Assembly: GCA_020137815.1 (NCBI GenBank)
Contig: CM035352.1
Span: 7,794,905 to 7,858,904 of the forward strand
DNA length: 64,000 bases
DNA from: Hormiphora californensis
Lineage: Eukaryota; Ctenophora; Tentaculata; Cydippida; Pleurobrachiidae
Direction of reading: 5' to 3'
Shown here piece by piece: positions 1 through 15,698 of the stretch (within the stretch, counting starts at the first letter, position 1; each line of letters starts with the position of its first letter). A program made the position numbers and the translations under genes. Below the pieces are notes generated by a model. That model had not been told where the DNA came from, ran no database searches, and saw only the letters and a list, made by a program, of their open reading frames with translations.

Positions 1-597
1 TTACGCACAAATCGTTATGTAATACGAGTTTGTGCTCGGGACTTGTTGCCCAGCTGCTTGAACACTAGTGTCTGATCTAGTTGCAGCACCCACTTCATAT
101 AGCTCGCCTGATTTTACTATGTTAGCTTAGCACTGAAAGTGCCACCCCGACCGATTTAGGCATCGCTATCGATGTAGTTGGCGTTGATGCCATTTCAAAT
201 CGTAATATACACTGCTTTAAATCTTTGCCGATCTACCAAATCTCGTTGAAAAGATTGAGAATCTTTAGAAATCACACAGAGCATTAAAGCAGTGGAAGGG
301 ACAGTTCTTTTCTTATTCTGTCACTAATAATTAAAATCTAACCGAATCACTCCATCTAGCTAATCATCAATTATGTCCTCATCGAAAATATTGAGGAATC
401 CTGAATCTGATCTGTTCAGCCGTCATACCTAAATCAGAAGTTAGTTCCTGCGTTCCCACCAAATTCCGGTTCGCATACTAACTCAGCAAAATAAATCATA
501 TTCCGACTGCTGCATCATCAAATGGATTGATCATCTATACCTAATCATCCAAATCCGGCTGCCGTATCCTCTTATGGATACAAAATCTACAAATCGT

Positions 598-656
598 GCC
601 AAAAATGTTGGGAAATAGTTGCCAAAATGTTGGGAAATAGTTGCCAAAATGTTGGG
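598..656. repeat. 22-bp tandem repeat, about 2.7 copies
   Basis: A 22-base unit beginning GCCAAAATGTTGGG is repeated almost perfectly. Apart from this I see no gene or recognisable element between 1 and about 1220. Confidence 0.85.
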
Positions 657-1220
657 GAAGAAAGAAGAAAGAAGATGGCGACGAGACGGAGAACAACGAG
701 AAGAGAGTGTCAAGAGTGTGATAGACTCTAATATGAGATGCAAAGACTCTAATATGAGATATAATTTTTAATTTTGATTTGTAATACTACGATTGGGAAA
801 AGATTCTCTTTTCTTTTTCCTAGAGGGATTTGTAATGGTCATGCTTTGAGAGAATTCGGGAGAATTCCCATGTCTTATCAACACATCAAATTATCCCCTT
901 CAAGCTAGGTTTTAACATACCCCTCGTCACCCAGTTGGTTCTTATCAACTAATCACGAGGTTGCCTAGTCAACAGTACTTAATGCTTGAATCAAACCACC
1001 AAATCAGAATTCAGAACATTTACTTCTAAGACAATCCCCGCTCTCATCTTTGTCGATAGCTGTATTTCTGTATCCCTTTACCCGCACTTAGTTAGACTTT
1101 GTTATCCCACGTCTTTCCCTTTGTTACCCCTGTCCAGCAAACTCTCACTTCACTGTCTGCAACCAGCGATCACATCACTGTCTGCGACCTGACCAGCATC
1201 ACCGAGGAGATCATCACATT

Positions 1221-1921
1221 GTATATCATCTTATTAAGTACAAAGAATCGATTACCAATGAAAAAAAGTCGATTGGGTCACAACTCACAGGTGACTCAGC
1301 ACATTGGGGACCTCTGAGAGGCACAATACTTCTAATATCACTCTTAAAACTTTACCGTTGTCTAAAGTTCATATTTTTCTTTACCAAATGGACTATTTCA
1401 GCCCTGATTTCCACAGTCGATGACATCGGAGGCTCAAAACATCCGCAAATTAGTAAAAAAGTGTATGTTTTAACCCTAGAAATGATGTAAAACTTTTAGA
1501 TGTGTTCTAGAAAGACACCAAAGTCGTTCAAATTACTTATTCACCAACCGTTGAAAATTTGCTTCGCTACAAATCCTTGTGCTTTTGTAACACTTTGTAA
1601 CAATTTGTAACACTTTGTAACAATTTGTAACACTTTGTGACACTATGTAACACTTTGTAACACTATGTAACACTATGTAACACTATGTAACACTTTGTAA
1701 CACTATGTAACACTTTGTAACACTATGTAACACTTTGTAACACTATGTAACACTTTGTAACACTTTGTAACACTTTGTAACACTTTGTAACACTATGTAA
1801 CACTTTGTAACACTTTGTAACACTTTGTAACACTATGTAACACTTTGTAACATGTGCAGAAAACTTTTTGTGCGCGTTACATGTTACAAAGTGTTACAAA
1901 GTGTTACGTGTCACCCCCCCC
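1221..1921. mobile_element. Truncated copy of the satellite-armed inverted-repeat element
   Basis: This segment is nearly identical to the right two thirds of the complete element at 21020-22128. It has the same ~370-base core, then an array of 10-bp units (CACTTTGTAA / CACTATGTAA) from about 1591 to 1850, then the same terminal hairpin and a run of eight C. The left arm is missing: similarity starts abruptly at GTATATCATC. It abuts a LINE ORF1 at its right end, so an open reading frame entering from the element into that ORF is fortuitous. Confidence 0.85.
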
Positions 1922-1924
1922 TAC

Positions 1925-2594
1925 CCAGCTATTGATAAGCTGTCTATTGAAACTGAGGAGTGTGAGAGGAGAATCATTGACTGCCAAGAGGAGCTAATCA
2001 CCGCACAGCGTTTGTTAGTTGAGGCACAGGACCGCTTAGTTAAGCTACAGTGTCAACTGTTGGAGAAGAGAGACGGTGAAATTAGTGCTGTGCAGACTAC
2101 CGCTGAGAGGGAGATGAAATCATTTGCTAATGTTCTCCAGAAGAATTGTGAGACTGCCCTAGCACCGCAGCGAGTACGTCAGGCTATTGCTGTAGCGACA
2201 GAGGACAGGACGAGCAATGTTATTGTTCACGGTCTGTTTGATGACCCGCTTGAGAACGATCAGGATCTGGAGAGCGAGATCAAGAGAGTGTTTAACAGTA
2301 TGGGTGCTTGTATTACTGGTATTTCCAGTATGAAGCGACTTGGGAAGTATAAGGATGGCTCTGACCGGCCTGTAAAGCTACGTTTATGTGGCAAAGACTT
2401 CCGAGATCAAATACTATCCAGTAAGAAATCTCTGAAAAACTCTGATAGGCACAAAAGTGTCTATATTTCCCCCTGACCGTTCTCCGGAGGAGAGAGAGGA
2501 GAGGAGGAAGCTGGTGGTAGCGCTGAAGGAGAGGAAGGAGGCGGAGCCGGGGAAGACATTTGGGATTCGAGGGGGCAAGGTGGAGGAAGTGTGA
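1925..2594 (+). pseudogene. LINE ORF1-like protein, frameshifted fragment
   Basis: About 220 residues are readable. An N-terminal heptad-rich, probably coiled-coil stretch (EECERRIIDCQEEL onward) precedes an RRM-like fold segment containing SNVIVHGLFDD, then RLGKY and RPVKLRL, and the conserved end VYISP. That is the organisation of ORF1 nucleic-acid chaperones of non-LTR retrotransposons in animals. After VYISP the frame closes. Removing one C from the CCCCC run at 2469-2473 lets it continue as PDRSPEEREERRKLV to a stop at 2592-2594. No endonuclease or reverse transcriptase follows. The 5' end is cut by the satellite element upstream. The family call rests on motif layout only. Confidence 0.6.
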
Positions 2595-3585
2595 GAGACA
2601 GTACGAGACTGCTGTGTTTGAGTTTGTGTATTTACAAATTAAGTTAGGTTTTGAACTGGACTTTTGGGCATCAGAGCACCGGACATTTAGATGGGATTTA
2701 GAACATTTTATTCATTTTTAAGACTATAGTTATTTTTGCAATGGTGAACCGCTCTGATTGCCGTGTAGTTTACTAGTTTTTTAGTTCTGGTAACCTATAT
2801 GGTATGAGCGTGTATATAAGTACGGATATTATTATTATTATTATTATATCCATCATGTTTCGTTGAACAAAACAAACAGTTTGGATATTGGAGCTGCTTC
2901 TGAGGACGCGTCATCAAGTGAATTACAGGTGAGAGAGGGGGTACATGGTATTACTAATTTACCATTGGTAATATAATAGTAGTCAGGTGAATGAATGGGA
3001 AGAACGATTATACCGCATACAGACCAGATACATCTTCTTTATAACTATCACTTAAATAGCTATCATATCACCAACACACCCCACATCAGATTGTTATGTT
3101 CGAGGGGGCTGTCAACTAGTGTTTAGTATTGCTGTACACACACACCCACACCTGCTGCACAAGATAGCTTAAACTGTAGTAACTCTTCCATATTTAGTCA
3201 GATCATCAGGGAAAGGGAGGGAGAGAGAGAGAACAAGAGAAAGGTATTATATAGAGAAAGGAGATATAATAAGACATAATATATAACATGTAGGGAAGGT
3301 CAGAGAGATTCCTAGAAAGATCACTTGCTGAGTAACAAAGAAAGACTAAATTGAAACTCGTATTTCAGGGAGAGCACCTGTCGCACACCATCAACCACCC
3401 CCTCCATCCCTCCACCCCAACCACCCCTCCACCCCCCCCCCCCACTTCCCCACACCATGTGACACAGTAACTACTCGTGTGATTATTCACAAATACATAT
3501 TGGACTATATATATATACTATACAGTAGTCATGTATTAAATATGTGTAATAGCAGCTCTCACTAAGATTTATACCCGGGGTTGGT
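2595..3585. other. Gene-free stretch after the LINE fragment
   Basis: No coding signal is visible. It holds an (ATT)n tract at 2827-2847, which could be the microsatellite tail of a LINE, a purine-rich patch near 3210-3245 and a C-rich patch near 3400-3445. Confidence 0.6.
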
Positions 3586-3589
3586 AGGT

Positions 3590-5370
3590 TTTTGTTGGGG
3601 GATTTTAAAAATTGGGGAAAATTTTAAATTTGTTTATGGGGTTTTGTTATTTAAAAAAAAGGGGGGGTTTTTTTGGGGGGGGGGGGGTTTTTTTGGTTTA
3701 ATCTTTGGGGGGAAAATTTGGTTTTTTTTTTTTGGGGGGTTAAAAAATTTTTTTGTTTTTGTATTTTGGGTTTTTAAAACAGGGCAAAAACACCCTTTTT
3801 TTAAAATGGTAACCCCCAAGTTTAAGCGTTTTAAAGGGAAAAAGTAAAATTTTTTGTATTTTTGGTCCCTTATATAAGAAAAAAAAAATGTAAAATTTGG
3901 GGCCTTTTAAATTTTTTAAAAAAAGCGCTATTTTGTTCTTCAGCTTTTTCCCCTTTTTCTCTTTTCTTGGGGAAACTTTCTTTTTCCCCAAAAAAACTTT
4001 TTTGTATTCCCTTTAGTTTCTTCGTTTTTTTCCCCTCCTTTTTCCCCTTTTCCCCCTTTTTTTCTCTCCCCCCTTTATTTTTTATTTTTTTTTCTTCTCT
4101 CTCTCTCCACAACCCCTATTATAATCTATCATTTTTCTCTTTTCTCTCTCTCTCTTTCTCTTTCCCCTCTCTCTCTCCCCTTCCCCCTTTTTTCTCTCTC
4201 TTTTCCTTTTCCCTTTTTTCTTTTTCTCTCCTCTCTTCTCCCCTCTCTTTTCCCCTCTCTCTCTCTCTCTCTCTCCCCTCTCTCCCCTCTTTTTCCTCCC
4301 CTCTCCTCTCTTTTCTCTCTTTTTCTAAAACTTCTTCCAAAAAACCCCCCTTTTTCCCCCCCAATATTTCCTTCCCCAGCGGGTTTCCCCTCCTCTCGGT
4401 TTTCCCTGGTAAATCTCTTTTTCCCTCTTTTTTTCCTGGCGTCCCACCCGGAAAAATTTCTGTTGGGGGAAAAGTTCCTTTTTCCAAATTTTTTTAAATT
4501 TTTTCCCCAGGCCCTGTTCCCGGCGCCTCCTCCTCCCAAACCCCCCCTTCCCCTTTTTTTTCCCCCTCCCTTTGGGCGGCCCCCTCTTCCTCCTCCCCGG
4601 GGGCTTTTCATCGGGCGCCGTCCTCCCTCCCCTTTGGGGCCCGTAAATTTTCCCTCTTCATTTTCTAAAACTAATGGAAAAAATCAAAAAAAACCCCAAT
4701 TATTTTTCCGGAAAAAAGGGGGTTTTGGTTTTTAACTGGAAAAACCTTTTTCCCCCTTTGTTTCCTTGGGTTTAAAACCTTTTGTATGGTGGGTTTGTTT
4801 TTTTTGGGTTTTCCCTACCCCGTGAACCCCGCTTTTGGCCCAAAATAAACCCGTTTTTTAACAAGGGGGGCCGGGGGTTCGCCCCAAAAACCCCCCATTT
4901 GACAGGGGCATTCCCCAAACAGTTGCCGTTTTGGAAGGACCAAATTCCAAAATAATGCCCTTGGGAAAAAAATTTTTAATTTAGGCCATAAAAGGTTTTT
5001 TGGTTGGTATTCCCCCCGGGCCCATTGCTTTGGGTTGTTTTCCGTTTTACCCCTGGGGGGGTTTTTTTTTTTTCACGTTCCCCTTTTAACAACCAATTTT
5101 TCAAGTCCCTTTGGGGGTTGATTTAATTTCAAAATTGGGCACTTGAAAATTTTGCGGGACCACGCAACAAAAACCCACCTGGGGAAAAAGGGGTTTCCCT
5201 ATCCCCTTTTTTTTTGTGGGTTTTTTTGGGGGCAGAGAGAACAGTTTTTTTCCCCTTCCCCCTTTCAAAAGGCCCGTTAGGGTGTTTTTTGGCCCTTGAT
5301 TTGGGCACACCGGACAAAACCAAAACCCCCCTGGAAAAGGTATTCAAAGGGGGAAAATACAGGAATTTTG
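3590..5370. other. Low-fidelity sequence block, partly a degraded duplicate of 5.73-6.25 kb
   Basis: The base pattern is dominated by homopolymer runs (GGGG, TTTT, CCCC) unlike the flanks. From about 4780 to 5340 it aligns colinearly and in direct orientation with about 5725-6250, but with homopolymers stretched and bases lost. Recognisable anchors are CACTTGA..TTTGCGG followed by AACCCACCTG (real copy 6068-6111) and GGCC.GTTAGGGTGTT (real copy near 6165). Reading frames here, including long proline/phenylalanine or lysine-rich ones, are not genes. I interpret this as unpolished read sequence misjoined into the assembly. Confidence 0.8.
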
Positions 5371-5374
5371 GCCA

Positions 5375-9836
<4,462 letters not shown>

Positions 9837-10465
9837 GCCTGCTATAAGTTACGTGATGTAGGGGGTAACTGCTATAATACGTTAATAAATGGAGCTGTGT
9901 GTAATCAATGATGTAGGGTATACCTAGCCTGCTGTGTGTTATTATTGTAGGGGTTTTAGGGTGGACATGGACAATTCAACAACTAGAGGGTCAGTTGTCC
10001 TGTTATACGCTCCAAGGAGTGGCTGCCATTGATATAGGTGCATAGGAAAACGTACACATAATTGTACTGTTCAAACAACATCTTACACAACAAACTCCAC
10101 CACACCAGTCTGATTATAATGTCAATATAAAGGCGAATATGATAGCATCCGTAATTCTCAACACATGTGAGCTTGAGGTTTCAAAAAGAATTAATGCAAG
10201 AATCCGAATGATTCATCTGCCCCCTCCTCCGGTTGAAAAAGAGTAACAAATATTAAAGTAATATTGAGCAAGTAATAACAAATGTGAGTCAGGCAAGGGC
10301 CAGCTGTTTCAAATTGGTAGTAAAATTTCGATTCGTATTTAGAAAGTAAATTGTAAATATAATTATGCATAATTTATTCGTGGGACCCCTCGAATTCAAA
10401 CCCAAGAAAACGCAAAGTCACGGTCACCCTCGGTGTATAACACTCCAAACAATCATCCCCCCCCC

Positions 10466-10503
<38 letters not shown>

Positions 10504-12157
10504 ACACACACACACACACACACATACGAGGGGAAAATAAGAGGACACAAAGGTCAGAACAAAAGCCCAAAACAATAGCCTCCATAAAATTGCGATGGTT
10601 CCCTCTAACCGGCTGTTAGCACCAAGGCTGCAGAAACGAGTGAAAGCTCGAGTTCTAGTCTGAAAAAACTTGAGCGGGATAGTCTGCGAGCTCACCATAA
10701 TTTTTCCGGGAAATTTTATCTCTCTCTCTTTATGAGTCTCTTTCCCCAAACCTTCTCTCTCAGCTCTTCCTTCCTTAATTTCTCTCTCTTTCTCTCTTCT
10801 TCTCCACCCCTCACCCCCGTTTTCCCCTTCTCTCCCCAAAAGCCTTTGTGTACAGCTCACAGAGGGCTTGTAGTACACTAACCCCAGGTCGGGGTTACAA
10901 ACAGAGGCCGAGGTTCCGGGGGGTCTGGAAAACTTTCCAAAACAGCAGTGAAATATGAGAGTTGAGAGAGGAACAAAAAAAAAAAGGGGTGGGAGAAAGG
11001 GAAGGGGGATGGGGAAAAGGGGAGGAAAGATACATGTATAGCGATAATTTCCCCCCCTATCCCCAATCTACTCTCTCTTTCCCTACTTTCTCCTTTATTC
11101 GCTTTATTTTCTCCTTCCCACGCCAAACACCGGGGGCGCGGTCAGATAAGCAAGAGCCGGGTTAGGTGGTGGTCCCTGGAGGAGAGCTAGGAGCAGCAGA
11201 GAGGAGGGGGGGAGAGAGAGAGATAGACGAGAGAGAGAAGAGTAGAGAGCACAAGAAAGCGAGCGAGGAAAAGAAAGAAAGAGTAGCGGAAAGAAAAAGA
11301 TGGGGGAGAGAGAGGAAGACCGAGAGATGGAAAAGAGAGAGAGAGAAGGGGAGAACGCATTCGGCCTAAAGGGGTTAGTGGAAAGTGGTTGGAGAAGCTA
11401 AAAGGGGTGAGGGGGGTTTAAAGAGGGTTAGATTAAAGGGAGAGAGAAATAGAGGTCTAGATATAATGCAATACTTTCAAGAGAAATAAATGAAATCGCT
11501 GCATGATTCAATGTCCCCTGTTGATGATTAGTTTCCCGAACACAGAAAAGTTTTGGGACTACCACTTGATCCCTGGTTAATTTAAGAAACTTTTCCACAT
11601 TGACACTCGAACAGAGCTCCCTTTATTGGATGTAATGGCTTTTTTGGTTTTTTTAAACCAAAGATAACGTTTTAAACAACCTAGATACTGGGGCTTTCGT
11701 ACAAAAAAAAACGGTTTTTTGGTTTTTGAAAAAACCAAATAATACGGGAAGAAAAAAAATTAAAAATCGGCTATTAATTAAAGTTTTCCGTTTGGTCGAG
11801 TAAATTTTAAAATCTAAATTTTTATTAAAAGCGTTTAATAAAATTTAAAAAATTTGGTAGGGGTTTTTTCGAAAATTTGAAACCGGGGGGGCAATTGGTC
11901 CTGTTTTGAAAAAGTCTTGTGCAAAATGTTAAACCGCGGGCAAAAGGGGTAATATTTTTTTTTGTGAGCTTTTTTTGTCCCCTTTTTTCCCCAAGCGCCA
12001 AATTTTTTACGTGGTATTGCAGGCATTTCATTGGTCCAAGCAGGTAAAGAGGACCAATCTGAATTGAGGATTATCAGTGTGTGTTCCTTTGTACTGTGGT
12101 GCTTAATTTAGAACTTGGTTTTTGACCCCTGAGCGCACTATTGAGACAGAACACGAA

Positions 12158-12160
<3 letters not shown>
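9837..12160. other. Gene-free upstream region of the first G beta gene
   Basis: It contains a (CA)n tract at about 10468-10523, a purine-rich stretch from about 10960 to 11470 with degenerate GA repeats, and a homopolymer-rich, probably low-fidelity patch from about 11630 to 12010. I see no coding potential beyond simple-repeat translations. The promoter of the minus-strand gene should lie just right of 9836, but I recognise no defined element. Confidence 0.6.
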
Positions 12161-12235
<75 letters not shown>

Positions 12236-12368
12236 GTTGATTTTGCACGTGTTGTCCCTTGGTACAGTGCATAACACTTTAGTGTGTAATTAGTATGTGT
12301 TCCTTTCGGTGGTGCTTGATTTTGAACTTTGTTTTTGGCCAGCTAGTGATACACGGATGACTCTTTCA

Positions 12369-12417
<49 letters not shown>

Positions 12418-12425
12418 ACACAGGT

Positions 12426-12504
<79 letters not shown>

Positions 12505-12508
12505 TTCT
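12161..12508. repeat. Three (CT)n tracts in a duplicated context
   Basis: Runs at 12161-12233, 12362-12417 and 12430-12508. The ~70 bases before the first run (TGTGTTCCTTT... to ...GATGACTCTCT) are echoed before the second, so the whole block arose by local duplication. Confidence 0.85.
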
Positions 12509-12737
12509 AAGCCATATCTTGAATAAATAGTTTTCAATTAGTTATAATTTTTGGCGATCTTCTCCACTAGTAGAATGCCTAAGACTAAAACTTTAACTAG
12601 CTCCTGTTGCATACCCTACCATTGTTTTATTTGCACATAATACGTTTTCTAGTGATGGTCCGCACCTACAAGAAAAAAACTAGTACTGCTTACTCTCCAG
12701 AAGTTTTGAAAAAAGCACTCGGCGAAAGTCGTAAGCT

Positions 12738-12844
12738 AGGAACCGACCGAATCAGGAAATACTGGTCCCTGATTGGCTGATAACCAGTCACGTGACCTAA
12801 ATAACGAGTTCTGATTGGTTGTTTACTTAATTCGGTCGGTTCCT
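12738..12844. mobile_element. 107-bp MITE inserted in the transposase gene
   Basis: Perfect 15-bp terminal inverted repeats AGGAACCGACCGAAT enclose it. It is flanked by a 10-bp target duplication, GTCGTAAGCT at 12728-12737 and GTCGTAAACT at 12845-12854, one mismatch. That duplication length suits Mutator-like elements (usually 9-11 bp). Its centre holds GTCACGTGAC. Related copies lie at 42308-42414 and 16827-16916. Confidence 0.9.
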
Positions 12845-13202
12845 GTCGTAAACTAGGACGACCTACCCGAGCTATTTCTAGACAGTACAAAGTTCCTTTC
12901 ACAACCCTTCGGCGCCATTATAACGCCAGCGCACAACCCGGTCCTTCTGGTCGTTCTGCCTCACTCTCCGCGTCTGATGAACAGTACCTCGTTAGTGCTC
13001 TTATTCATGCGGGTGAGCTTGGTTGGCCCTTTTCAAAGAACATGTTGAAAGATGTTGTTCAGTGCTTTGTTCGTCAGTGTGGTTTAAAAACCCCGTTCAA
13101 GAATAACAGGCCTGGAGATGACTGGTATCGGTCGTTTATGGCTCGTCATAGAAATGATCTGTCCGTGAGGAAACCTGAGGTGGTCACAACAGCTAGGGCT
13201 AA

Positions 13203-13479
13203 GGGTCACCACACACCAAAGTTAAAATTAAAATTAAAATTTTAATTTTAAACCCGCACACACCAACGGCCGTTAAAATGTCTCTCCCCATTCTAAAAGT
13301 AACAATCTCACGCACGATTTTGACGGTCGCGTTGGATGACAAAATTTTAACACGCCGTTAAAATCGCGCGCGAGATTGTTACTTTTAGAATGGGGGAGAG
13401 AAATTTTAACGGCCGCTGGTGTGTGCGGGTTTAAAATCAAAATTTTAATTTTAATTTTAACTTTGGTGTGTGGTGACCC
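13203..13479. mobile_element. 277-bp MITE with TAA target duplication inserted in the transposase gene
   Basis: Terminal inverted repeats GGGTCACCACACACCAAAG extend into AT-rich TTAAAATT blocks, and the interior is largely palindromic. TAA flanks both ends (13200-13202 and 13480-13482), as in PIF/Harbinger-type insertions. Confidence 0.85.
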
Positions 13480-14719
13480 TAAGGGTTTGACATCTGAGGT
13501 GGTTAACTTGTTCTTTGATCTTGCTGAGCGGAAAGCGGACGAAGGCGGGTATAGAGACATTAAACAGCGTATCTGGAACTGCGACGAAACGGGACTCTCC
13601 ACTAATGGAGCTGGAAATAGCTTGATATACAGACGCGGTACTAAGGACGCTCAACTTCTTGCGCCAAACGAGGGCAAATCCCAGTACACAGTTTTATTCG
13701 CGTGCAATGCTAGCGGGGACTTTATGCCACCGTACATTGTCTATAAAGCGGAGCATCTGCATGATACATGGGTAAGGAACGGTCCTGAGGGCACTATGTA
13801 CAACACATCCCGTTCTGGATGGATGGAGATCGAAACGTTTGCCGAATGGTTTTGCAAAATGTTTGTACCGTTCGTCAAAGATTACGAGAAGCCCCTTGTT
13901 CTATATTTTGACGGCCATGGCTCCCATCTTTCAGCAGAGACAATCCACGCAGCAATTGACAACCATATATTCCTTATATGCTTACCAGCACACACATCAG
14001 GTGCTCTCCAACCGTTAGATGTATCTGTCTTCAAGGGTGCGAAGGCTGCGTGGACCAAGATTCTCAGTCGATTTTACAGAGAGTCCAGACACGAACACAT
14101 CAAAAAAGAGCATTTCCCTGCTCTTGTCTCGGATCTGTTTAAATTTATTACAACTCATGCCGGGGCTGCGGTTAACGGATTCATAAAGACAGGGTTGTGT
14201 CCTCTTGATAGATCAATCATACCTAAAGAAAAGATAATTCTATCGGCCACAACAGTAACTCAGGGACCCTCCACTTCTAGTGACATTCTACCAGCAACTC
14301 CAGTGACACCCAAGTCAGCTATGCGCAACGCTATCATTTCGACACTTGCCCCAAAGCTGTCAGAGACAACAGCTGCAGCTATTACTAACGGGAAGCAGAG
14401 TCGACGGCGAGTTCAGCGAAAAGGCGGTGAATGTTTATCAGAGCAATCAGTCCTGGAGAGAATTAAGGAGGCCGATCTGGAACGCCAGGCAAAAAAGAAC
14501 AAGGCAAAAGTGGTTAAAATTAAAAGTGCCGGAACTAAACCTCAGAAGTCTGGTAAAAATAAACTCATGGTAGTAGGTAAATTGGATCGATCTGATGAGG
14601 ATAATGATACTGAAGAGGGAAAAAAGGTTGACTTTATCCCCCGCCCAGCGGTACCACCTGTTACTCCGACTAGAACTCTGCGTTCTAGGTCCAGGCTAAC
14701 CTTGCAGGGATGGAAGTGA

Positions 14720-15509
14720 TGTTCCTACTTCTAGTTTCAACCCTGCATTTGAGAATGCCGAATATTTTTATTTAATTTAATACATTTTTATTACACATAG
14801 GTACATGTTTATTTACACCGTGTTCATAAGCTTCGTTTCTTAATAAATGTGTTATTGAAGTGTTTTTACTTCAAAATTAACTTAAACCCTCTCTATTTAG
14901 CCTAACATGACGATTAGACGCCTCTAGATCAAGAACTGGTGAGTTAAGAAGGGGTTTTAATAGACAATAGTCAACTTAGTATTAAATAGGAAAATCTAAC
15001 AAACTAAGGGTCTATATTATTTGTCCCAGAGTGGTCTACTTTGCCCCAGAGAGGTGTACCACTTTGCCCCAGAGAGGTGTGCCACTTTGCCCCACGGTCA
15101 CAAAATTGACAATCAAGACAACAAAATTGACAATTTCTTGCAAATTTTTATACCAAATTTGAGAGATAAAAAGACCTAACTGGTACAGCAGTTTGAAACC
15201 GAAAAAAAAAACTAAAGACAAGGAGTTTGATATGATACGAGAAAAAATATGAACATAGATGCACAAGACTAGCTGCATATCATAATTGATATGAGAGCAA
15301 GAACAAAACCTAGATACAAAACCTAGATACACACAAGACAAGGAGTATAAAAGAACTTGCAGATATACATTAGACAAGGATCAGCATGATATGAGAGAAA
15401 GAAAAAGATAGAGGGTACCTCCATTGCCTCTGGCTGCTGCAAGAGCTCTCAAAGGTGCCATTATACCTAACATGGTGATTACTCTAAGCTCACATCTCTT
15501 TTCGTAGTG

Positions 15510-15593
<84 letters not shown>

Positions 15594-15643
15594 TTTCTCT
15601 CTTTTTCTCTTTTCTCTCTCTCTCTCTCTTTCTCTCTTTTTCT

Positions 15644-15698
<55 letters not shown>

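Larger units (their letters stand above)
12655..14719 (+). pseudogene. pogo-like (Tc1/mariner superfamily) transposase gene split by two MITE insertions
   Basis: Three coding segments, 12655-12737, 12855-13202 and 13483-14719, are separated by two MITEs with their target duplications. Counting one copy of each target site they total 1668 nt, exactly 556 codons, with no internal stop. The N-terminal segment starts MVRTYKKKTSTAYSPEVL and leads into a psq-like helix-turn-helix (RAISRQYKVPFTTLRRHYN). A CENP-B-like second DNA-binding region (WPFSKNMLKDVV to DDWYRSFMARH) follows. The DDD catalytic core is present: WNCDETGLS, then LYFDGHGSHLS, then LQPLDVSVFKG. The tail is basic. The product cut and pasted DNA at TA sites in related families. 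As it stands the gene cannot make the full protein, but the catalytic half (13376-14719) is open for 447 codons. I did not find its own terminal repeats. Confidence 0.85.

Noticed and set aside
3862-4735. Ser/Phe/Pro-rich and Lys/Glu/Gly-rich frames of 90-211 codons
   Set aside because: They lie in the corrupted homopolymer-rich block and have no domain content.
5101-5347. Possible third G beta exon set
   Set aside because: It is the degraded copy of 5725-6250, with reading frame destroyed by homopolymer errors.
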